From Betaproteobacteria bacterium (GTDB taxonomy: Bacteria > Pseudomonadota > Gammaproteobacteria > Burkholderiales > Usitatibacteraceae): 64,000 nucleotides of DNA. Shown here piece by piece: positions 56,465 through 64,000 of the stretch (position 1 is the stretch's first letter; each line of letters begins with the position of its first letter). The DNA lies in contig JADKJR010000039.1 of assembly GCA_016720925.1 (NCBI GenBank), positions 22,247 through 86,246 on the forward strand, read 5' to 3'. Below the pieces are notes generated by a model. The model was not told the DNA's origin. It worked only from the letters and a program-made list of their open reading frames with translations, and ran no database searches. The position numbers were made by a program, and so were the translations under genes.

Positions 56465-58230
56465 GGCTGCTGCACGTCGCGCTGTTTGCGGCTGCTTGCG
56501 CTGTTCGTGGGCATTTCCCAGCGAGCGGCTGCGACCGTGCCAAAAACCATACGCATTGCATTCATGATCGCCGAGACGACGTTCGATCCGGTGGTCGCCT
56601 CGGATCTGTATTCGAACACCATCAACGAAGCGATCTTCGATCCGCTGCTGACCTACGATTTTCTGGCCCGGCCGGTCAAGCTGGTGCCGAATACGGCCGC
56701 CGCGCTGCCGGAGATCACGGACGAGGGCAAGTCTATACCTTCCGCATCAAGCCTGGCATCCATTTTCGCCGACATGCCGCGTTCGGCGGCAACCAAGCGC
56801 GAACTGACTGCCTATGATTACGCCTACACCCTGAGACGGCTGTTTGACCCGAAAAACCGCTCGCCGTGGCTCTGGTATGTCGAAGGCAAGATCATCGGTG
56901 GCGATGAGGCCGCCGCCGCTGCGCAAGAAAAGCGGCAAGTTCGATTACGACCAGCCGATCGCCGGCATCGAAACACCAGACCGATACACGCTGCGTATGC
57001 GGCTCAAGGATACCGATTACAACTTCATCTACATCTTTGCCACCGCCCAGACCGGCGCCATGGCGCGCGAGGTGGTGGAAAAGTACCAGCCGGACCCGGG
57101 CAGCCACCCGGTCGGCACCGGGCCGTTCCGCCTGGCCGAATGGAAGCGTTCGCACAAGATGGTGCTGGAGGCGAACCCCGGCTACCGCGATGCGTTTTAC
57201 GAGGCGGAACCCGGAGCCGACACCATCATGCAGGCATCCCAGCAGATGAAAGGCAAGAAACTGCCGCTGGTGCAGCGGGTGGAAGTGACCGTGGTGGAGG
57301 AATCGCAACCGCGCTGGCTGGCGTTTCTCAATGCTGAAACCGATTACGCCAATACGCCGGTCGAATTTGTCGGCAGTGCGTTTCCCGGCGGCAAGCTGGC
57401 GCCGAATCTCGCCAAACAGGGAATCAGGGGCCAGCGGCATGTCGAGCCCGATCTCGTATACACGTACTTCAATCTCGATCACCCGGTGGTCGGTGGCGTC
57501 ACGCCCGAAAAGATCGCGCTGCGCCGTGCGATTGCGGACGGCGTACAACTATCACGAGGACATCAACATCATTCGCAACGGCGGCGCGATCAAGGCGGAG
57601 TCGCCGGTGCCGCCTGGCGTGCAGGGCTATGATCCGGCGTTCAAGACTGCGCAATTGACATACGACCCAGCGAGTGCGCGCGCATTGCTTGACCTGTACG
57701 GCTACACCGATCGCGATGGCGATGGCTATCGCGAAACGCCGGACGGCATGCCGCTGGTGATCGAGCTGGCCTCGAGCCCGATACCACTTCAAGCAGTTTC
57801 CAGGATTGTGGAAAAAATCTGGACGCCATCGGCATCAGGTTGACCTTCAACGTCGCCAAATGGCCGGACCTGAACAAGCAGGCCAAGCTCGGCAAATTGC
57901 AGATGTGGCAGGTGTCCTGGGGCGCGGATTATCCCGATGCCGAGAACTTCCTGCAGAACCTGTATGGGCCGAATACCGGCAGCGGCACCAACTACGCGCA
58001 TTTCCGCAATGCGCAGTTCGATGCGCTGTATAACCGTGCCAAGAAGATGCCGGCTTCGCCCGAGCGCACGGCGCTCTACAACGAAATGAACCGGCTGGTG
58101 GCGGCCTACGCGCCCTGGTTGCCGCAAATCCACCGCCTGCGCAATGAGGTCTCGCACCCCTGGCTGGTGGGCTATTCCGGCATCCCATCATCAACGCGCC
58201 GTGGCTGTATCTGGACATCGACGAAGCAAG
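56461..58230 (+). pseudogene. Oligopeptide ABC transporter substrate-binding protein, third tandem copy, frameshifted and without a clean 3' end
   Basis: A GTG start overlaps the second copy's stop. Joined frames give a signal peptide, then IRIAFMIAETTFDPVVASDL, TKRELTAYDYAYTLRRLFDP, REVVEKYQPDPGSHPVGTGP, VEESQPRWLAFLNAETDYAN, PEKIALRRAI, LYGYTDRDGDGYRETPDGM and YPDAENFLQNLYGPNTGSGT. Frame changes occur near 56490, 56735, 56925, 57535, 57795 and 58180. After WLYLDIDEA, where the other copies stop within about 10 codons, the sequence continues without a stop into a G-rich tract, so the true end is missing. Confidence 0.75.
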
Positions 58231-58276
58231 CGGGGACAGTGGCACTAGAGCGGTGGCCGCTGCAGGGTTGGCGCCC

Positions 58277-58321
58277 GGGGGGGGGGGAAAGGGGGGGGTG
58301 GGGGGGGGGGGGGGGGGGGGG
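58277..58321. repeat. Poly-G tract
   Basis: Eleven G, AAA, eight G, T and then twenty-two G (58300-58321). It lies between the third and fourth binding-protein genes, and a TATAAT hexamer follows at 58331-58336. Confidence 0.9.
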
Positions 58322-58366
58322 TCGGCGGAGTATAATCGCCGATTTGTTTTTCCCGCATACAAGAGC

Positions 58367-60239
58367 TTGCGTCATCCGTTGCGTCTGTACGCGCATCCTT
58401 TTCAGGAAGCGTATCGCGAGCCGGGCGAGCCGCCCTGGTCCGCTATTGCTGGGCACACCGTCACGATTGCGGACGCGACCGAAAAGAAATCGCTGCGCTA
58501 CGCCTTCCGCACCGCCGAGACCGGCTTCGACCCGATGAAGGTCTACGACCGCTATTCGGTCGGCATCATCGAGAACATTTTCGAGTCCCCGCTTACCTAC
58601 GACTGGCTGGCGAGGCCGGTCAAGCTGGCGCCGCAACTGGTCGAGTCGATCCCGGTGCCGGAGGAAAACGGCACCCGCTATACCCTGCGCTTCAAGCGCG
58701 GCATCTACTTCGCCGACGATCCGGCGTTCAAGGGCAACGCCGCGAATTGATCGCCAAGGACATGGAATACGCCATACGCCGCTTTCGCGATCCGGCCAAT
58801 CGCTCGCCGTACGAGTGGCTGTTCGAGAACAAGGTGCTGGGCCTGGACGAGGCGGCCGAAAAGGCCAAGAAAGAAGGCAAGTTCGATTACGACACACCGA
58901 TCGAGGGCCTCAAGGTGCTCGACAAATACACGCTGCAGATTCGCCTGCGCTCGCCCGACTACAACTTCCTGTATTTCCTGGCGATGCCGAACGTGGTGCC
59001 GATCAGCCGCGAGGTGATCGAAGGTTACAAGGACGACACCATGGGCCACCCGGTCGGCACCGGTCCCTATCTGCTCAAGGAATGGACCCGCCGTTCCAAG
59101 ATCGTGCTGGAGAAAAATCCCGGCTATCGCGGCCATACTCTGTCCACCGAGTTTGCCAATGCCGATGACCCGTGGGACCGCGAGGCGATCAAGGCGCTGG
59201 CCGGCAAGACGCTGCCGCTGATTGACCGGGTGGAAATTTTCCCGATCGAGCAGGAGCAGCCGCGCTACCTCGCCTTCATCAATTTCGAACACGACTTCCT
59301 CGAGGAAACACCATTCGAGTTCGTCGAACAGGTGTTGCCAAACGGCAAGCTGGCGCCCAATCTCGCCAAGGCGCGGCGCCACTGTATTCCGCGAAGAGCA
59401 GATGGAGTTCACCTACGACCTGTTCAACATGAACGACCCGGTGCTGGGAGGCCTGACCCCGGACAAGGTGGCGCTGCGGCGCGCGATGGTGCTGGCGCAC
59501 GACCGGGGGCAGGAGATCGACATCATCCGCCGCAAGCAGGCGATTCCGGCGCAGTCGCCGGTGCCGCCGGGGGTGGTGGGGTTTGACCCGGCATTCAATT
59601 CCTCGACCTGGCTGGACTACAACCTGCCGCGCGCCAAGGCGCTGCTGGAAATGTACGGCTACACCGACCGTGACGGCGACGGCATCCGCGAGGCGCCGGA
59701 CGGCAAGCCGATGCAACTGACTTACAAATACAACTCGGGCTCACAGGACCAGCGCCAGCTGGCCGAGCTGTGGGCGAAATCGCTGACGGCGGTCGGCATC
59801 AAGCTCGATACCATCGCGGTCCAATTCGCCGACATGCTCAAGGACAAGCGGGTGGGCAAGTTCCAGATGGCGAGCTCGGCCTGGATCGCCGACTATCCGG
59901 ACGCGCAGAATTTCCTGCAGCTGTATTACGGGCCCAATATCGGCCAATCCAATGAGGCGCGTTTCAAGCTGCCGGCCTATGATGCGGCTCTACGACCGGT
60001 CGCTGACCCTGCCGGACAGCCCCGAGCGCAATCAGGTTTACCGGGAAATGTATCGCCTGCTGCTAAGCTACGCGCCTGTTCGCCTCGGCGTGCATCGCAT
60101 CTTCAGCCATATCCTTTACCCGTGGGTGAAGGGCTACAAGAAACACCCGATCCTGTACACCAGTTTCCGTTATCTCGATATCGATGTCGCGGCCCAAACG
60201 GGCGGCGATGCAATAGCTTGTTCAAGGTTTTCAAAATAG
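58367..60239 (+). pseudogene. Oligopeptide ABC transporter substrate-binding protein, fourth tandem copy, frameshifted
   Basis: The 5' end is unclear. A TTG at 58367 is a guess and no good signal peptide is seen, which fits damage next to the G tract. Family sequence starts at SLRYAFRTAETGFDPMKVYD and continues KRGIYFADDPAFKG. After a frame change near 58735 comes KDMEYAIRRFRDPANRSPYE, YKDDTMGHPVGTGPYLLKEW, IEQEQPRYLAFINFEHDFLE. After another near 59370 comes PDKVALRRAMVLAHDRGQEI and MASSAWIADYPDAQNFLQ. After a last one near 59985 it ends YPWVKGYKKHPILYTSFRYL and stops at 60239, nine bases before oppB. Confidence 0.78.
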
Positions 60240-60248
60240 GGAGGCCGA

Positions 60249-61229
60249 ATGCTAGCCTATGTAATAAGACGACTATGGCAAATGATCCCCACGCTGGCGG
60301 GGGTCGTATTGCTGATTTTTTCCTGTTCAATGCGGTCGGCGGCGACCCGGCGCTGGTGCTGGCCGGCAAGATCTCCAACCAGGAACAGATCGACAACATC
60401 CGCAAGCAGCTCGGCGTCGACCAACCCTACCTGGTGCAGCTGGGCTATTTCGTTGAAGCGACCGGTTCCTGTACCTACAAGACTTTCCGACCCACGGGCG
60501 AACAAGGCGAGGGCAAGGCCGTGCCCTCGTGCGTCCGGCGACCAAAGGAGGTTCAAAATCTTCCTCACCCGGCTCGGACCGACCCTGACCATCATGCTGC
60601 CGGTGCTGGTGCTGGAAACGGTGCTCGGCGTGATTCTCGCCATCGGCGTCGCCTACGTGCGCGGCACCATCACCGACCGCGCCATCATGATGGTCTGCAC
60701 CGTCGCGATGTCGATCTCGTTCCTGGTCTATATCATCGTCGCGCAGTACTACTTCGGCTTCAAATGGGGCATGTTCCCGGTGCAGGGCTGGACCGACAGC
60801 TTCTGGAAGAACCTCACGCTGTACGCGCCGCTGCCGATCATGCTGGCGGTGTTCGTCGGCCTGGCGCCGGCGCTGCGGCTGTATCGCAGTTTCTTCCTTG
60901 ACGAGATCAACCACGACTACGTCCGCACCGCGCGGGCCAAGGGGCTAGGCGAACGCACGGTAATGATGAAACATGTACTGCGCAATGCCATGATCCCGAT
61001 CCTGACCAACATCGGCATCGCGCTGCCCGGCATCTTTGTCGGCTCGTTCCTGCTGGAGACGTTCTTCTCCATCCCCGGCCTCGGCCGCGAAATCCTGGTG
61101 GCGGTCAACCGCTCCGATTTCCCGGTGATCAAGGCGGCCACCGTCTACCTCGCCATGATCACGATGATCATCAACCTCGCTGTCGACGTGATGTACAAAG
61201 CCGTCGATCCGCGTGTCACGTTTAAATAA
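60249..61229 (+). CDS. oppB: Oligopeptide ABC transporter permease OppB, with a frameshifted internal segment
   Basis: The open frame of 326 residues begins MLAYVIRRLWQMIPTLAGVV and ends in the full permease domain (LGVILAIGVAYVRGTITD, HDYVRTARAKGLGERTVMMK with the EAA-loop glycine, SIPGLGREILVAVNRSDFPV). Residues about 26-100 are not family-like in this frame. The correct sequence there (NAVGGDPALVLAGKISNQEQ, IDNIRKQLGVDQPYLVQLGY) lies in another frame. Two opposite indels, near 60325 and 60545, therefore cancel. It precedes oppC by ten bases. Confidence 0.88.
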   Translation: MLAYVIRRLWQMIPTLAGVVLLIFSCSMRSAATRRWCWPARSPTRNRSTTSASSSASTNPTWCSWAISLKRPVPVPTRLSDPRANKARARPCPRASGDQRRFKIFLTRLGPTLTIMLPVLVLETVLGVILAIGVAYVRGTITDRAIMMVCTVAMSISFLVYIIVAQYYFGFKWGMFPVQGWTDSFWKNLTLYAPLPIMLAVFVGLAPALRLYRSFFLDEINHDYVRTARAKGLGERTVMMKHVLRNAMIPILTNIGIALPGIFVGSFLLETFFSIPGLGREILVAVNRSDFPVIKAATVYLAMITMIINLAVDVMYKAVDPRVTFK

Positions 61230-61239
61230 GGAGCGAGCG

Positions 61240-62300
61240 ATGAGCGCTGTTCTGACGAAAACCCGCCGCACCGTGGCGGCCCGCTGCATCAGGCCTCACC
61301 CGGACTGTGGACGCTGGCCTGGCGGCGCCTCAAGCGCGACAAGGTGGGTATGGTGTCGCTGGCGATCGTGATTTTCTTCCTGCTGATGATGGCGGGATCG
61401 TATACCGGCCTGGTGGCAAAGAACTGGTCCAAGGAAGTCGGCGTCTCGTACGCCAACCCCGGCTTCCTGGCCGGCGCCGAAAACCTCGAGGCCAGCAACA
61501 CTGCCTCGCCGGAGGCCAGCAAGGTGCCGTATGTCGACTTGTCGGACATCGACCCGCTGGCGCCGCGCTACAAGGAATGGGAAGAGCGCACCGCCAAGAT
61601 CAAGGTGACCGAAACGCCGCGCGCGGACACGCTGCTGTTCGGCGGCGACAAGTGGGGCCGCGATGTGCTGCAGAAGGCGGTAAAGGGCGCCGAGACCTCG
61701 ATCTTCGTCGGCCTGGTGGCAGCGCTGCTGGCTACATTCATCGGCACCGTGCTGGGCGCCATGTCGGGCTACATGGGCGGGAAGACCGGCGACACGCTGG
61801 AATGGTTCTACAACGTCTTCACCTCCATCCCCTACATCCTGCTGATCCTGGCCTTTGCCGCCGTGTTCAAGCGCGGCCTCGATACCATCATCTTCATCCT
61901 GGCCTTCACCGGCTGGACCGGCATTTACCGCCTGGTGCGCGCCGAGTACATCAAGCATGCATCGCGCGAATACGTGAAGGCCGCGCAGGCAATCGGCGCA
62001 ACCCACACGCGTCGCATGTTCGTCCATATCCTGCCCAATGTCTCGCACGTCTGCCTGGTGCAGTTGTCGCAGCACGTGGTGCAGTTCATCAAGGCTGAAG
62101 TGATCCTGTCCTTCCTCGGCCTCGGGGTGCCGGTCGATTCGGTTTCCTGGGGCACCATGCTGGCCGAGGCGCAGTCGGAGCTCGTCATCGGCAAGTGGTG
62201 GCAGCTGGCGGCGGCGGGTATTTCAATGGCGATACTGGTGACGGCGTTTTCGATGCTGACCGATTCGCTGCGTGATGCGCTCGATCCCAAGATCAAATAA
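61240..62300 (+). CDS. oppC: Oligopeptide ABC transporter permease OppC, one frameshift near the 5' end
   Basis: The ATG at 61240 follows an AAGGAG site. The first codons (MSAVLTKTRRTVAA) must shift frame near 61283 to read LHQASPGLWTLAWRRLKRDK and the main frame, which is intact from 61344 (MGMVSLAIVIFFLLMMAGSY). The permease domain has GGDKWGRDVLQKAVKGAETS, REYVKAAQAIGATHTRRMFV (EAA loop) and ILSFLGLGVPVDSVSWGTML. A long periplasmic loop of about 80 residues follows the first membrane helix, as in OppC. Confidence 0.9.
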
Positions 62301-62314
62301 GCGCGGCCCGCCAA

Positions 62315-64000
62315 ATGGAAAACATCCTCGAAGTCAAAAACCTCAGCGTACAAGTTCCGCCTTGACGGCGGCACCATTTTGAAGCGGTCAAAGGCGCGTC
62401 ATTCGACGTTCCCACGCAACTCCACCGTGGCGCTGGTGGGCGAATCAGGCAGCGGCAAGTCGGTGTCGGCGATGTCGATCGTTCGCCTGTTGCCACGCGA
62501 GCAGGCATCATTTCCCCCGACAGCGAAGTACTGTTCAACGGCGCAACCTGCTCAAGCAAACCGACGCGCATGCGGGCCATCCCGCGGCAAGGAAATCTCG
62601 GTCATCTTCCAGGAACCGATGACGTCGCTGAATCCGGTGTTCACCTGCGGCGATCAGATCGCCGAAGTATTGCGCCTGCATACCGGCATGAGCAACAGCC
62701 AGGCCTGGAAGCGCGCCGAGGAACTGATGAACGAAGTTGGCATCCCCAATCCGAAGCTGCGCATGCGCTCGTATCCGCACGAAATGTCCGGCGGGCAGCA
62801 GCAGCGGGTGATGATCGCAATGGCGATCGCCTGCGAGCCCAAACTGCTGATCGCCGACGAGCCGACCACCGCGCTGGACGTGACCATTCAGAAGCAGATT
62901 CTCGACCTGATCGCCATGCTGCAGGAAACGCACCACATGTCGGTGCTGTTCATCACCCACGACCTCGCGGTGGTGGGCGAGATCGCCGACCACGTGGTGG
63001 TGATGCAAAGCGGCGAAATCAAGGAAAGGGCCGGCCCAGCATTTTCGAAGGCGCCACAGCACCCGTACACGCAAGGCGCTGCTGACGTGCCGCCCCAGCG
63101 TGAGCAAGCGGCCGATGCGACTGCCGGTGATCGACGATTTCATGGGTACGGCCGGGTTGCAGCCGAGCACCTGGCGCAACGCAAGCGCGGCTACGCTGAA
63201 GGCGACCAGATCGTCCTGGAAGTAAACCTGTCAAGCATTTCCAGCTGAAGGAAGGCCTGTTCAAGAAACGCGACGTGCCGGCGGTCAAGGATGCCTCATT
63301 CAAGCTGGCCCGCGGCAAGACGCTGGGGCTGGTCGGCGAGTCCGGCTCAGGCAAGACCACGGTCGGCCTGACCTTGATGCGGTTGCATGACGCCGCCGGC
63401 GGCGAAGTGCTGTTTGACGGCGTCGACCTGCTCAAGCTGTCGAGAAAGACTTCATGAAGTACAAGCGCCGCATTCCAGATCGTGTTCCAGAACCCGTATG
63501 CGTCGCTCAATCCGCGCTTCACGGTCGGCCAGATCCTGATGGAACCGATGATCATCCACAGCATCGGCAAGGACGAGCAGGAGCGGGTGCAGATGGCGAT
63601 GGCGCTGCTGAAACGGGTCGGCATGCCGGAAGTGTCGTTCTACAAGTATCCGCACGAGTTTTCGGGCGGCCAGCGCCAGCGCATCGCCATCGCGCGCTGC
63701 CTGACGATGAAGCCCGATGTGCTGATCTGCGACGAATCGGTGTCGGCGCTGGACGTCTCGGTGCAGGCCCAGGTACTGAACCTGCTGCAGGACCTGCAGG
63801 ACGAATTCCAGATGAGCTATATCTTCATCTCGCACGACCTCGCGGTGGTGAAGTACATCTCGGACCAGGTGATGGTGATGTCGGACGGCGATGTGGTGGA
63901 AGTGGCTAATTCCGACGACATCTACCTCAATCCGCAGCAGGAATACACCAAGAAGCTGCTGGGCTCGATTCCCCAAAGGATGGCAGGAATCGGTGGCGGC
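62315..64000 (+). pseudogene. Oligopeptide ABC transporter ATP-binding protein, OppD and OppF apparently fused, frameshifted, runs off the right edge
   Basis: The first ATPase half starts at the ATG at 62315 (MENILEVKNLSVQ). It has VALVGESGSGKSVSAMSIVR (Walker A), FQEPMTSLNPVFTCGDQIAE, PHEMSGGQQQRVMIAMAIAC (signature), LLIADEPTTALDVTIQKQIL (Walker B) and FITHDLAVVGEIADHVVVMQ. After a frameshifted stretch (63030-63180) a linker leads to the second half: RGKTLGLVGESGSGKTTVGL, VFQNPYASLNPRFTVGQILM, PHEFSGGQRQRIAIARCLTM and LICDESVSALDVSVQAQVLN. No stop or start lies between the halves once frames are joined, so a fused YejF-like protein is likely. Breaks occur near 62353, 62400, 62500, 62560, 63030, 63220 and 63455. 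Confidence 0.8.

Noticed and set aside
58300..58336. Phase-variable promoter with the G run as spacer before TATAAT
   Set aside because: The run plus flank would put any -35 about 31 bases from the -10, too far for a working spacer, and the surroundings look like a sequence fault.

Overview
The window looks like a chromosomal segment of a Gram-negative bacterium, most likely a betaproteobacterium. The pointers are an exosortase A / PEP-CTERM / PrsK locus, a PuuD-type urate hydroxylase, ppiD near fabI with an oligopeptide ABC transporter, and many short dispersed palindromes between genes. No rRNA, tRNA, CRISPR array, integrase or transposase was seen.

Layout. (1) 1-4.2 kb, minus strand: histidine kinase prsK (runs off the left edge), exosortase A fused to an EpsI domain, and a secreted PEP-CTERM substrate. 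The substrate gene is preceded by a good sigma-54 promoter and two copies of an upstream motif. All three genes are broken by frameshifts as given. (2) 4.2-14.5 kb: two divergent purine-catabolism operons, uraD-puuE-gntR (minus) and uraH-xdhA-xdhB-xdhC-puuD-guaD (plus). Together they cover guanine to xanthine, urate, hydroxyisourate, OHCU, allantoin and allantoate. (3) 14.5-19 kb, minus strand: assorted small genes, including a tautomerase, aquaporin Z, a VOC protein and an AAA ATPase. (4) 19.5-26 kb: rarA, serS, a histidine phosphatase, mltF, ispD and ispF. (5) 26-32.7 kb, minus strand: a chemosensory operon, cheW-cheZ-like-cheY-cheA-unknown-cheR-cheD-cheB. (6) 33-41.4 kb: a LysM-FecR protein, an EamA permease, a very large four-domain glycosyltransferase and a WbsX-like protein. 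(7) 41.6-48.4 kb, minus strand: two large secreted proteins, a beta-propeller repeat protein and a zinc metalloprotease, that share a dockerin-like C-terminal module. (8) 48.8-52.7 kb: ppiD, an SDR oxidoreductase and fabI. (9) 52.9-64 kb: four tandem oligopeptide-binding proteins, then oppB, oppC and a fused oppDF ATPase that runs off the right edge.

Two features cut across the window. First, single-base insertions and deletions break many genes, most densely at 1-4.8 kb and 53-64 kb. Several fall in homopolymer runs and a 22-base G run is present, so sequencing or assembly error is the first suspect. Real gene decay is not excluded, and the essential genes (serS, ispD, ispF, fabI) are intact. 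For broken genes I give the span obtained by joining frames. Second, six copies of a roughly 65-base palindromic repeat sit between genes, and other REP-like palindromes lie inside rarA and upstream of serS.
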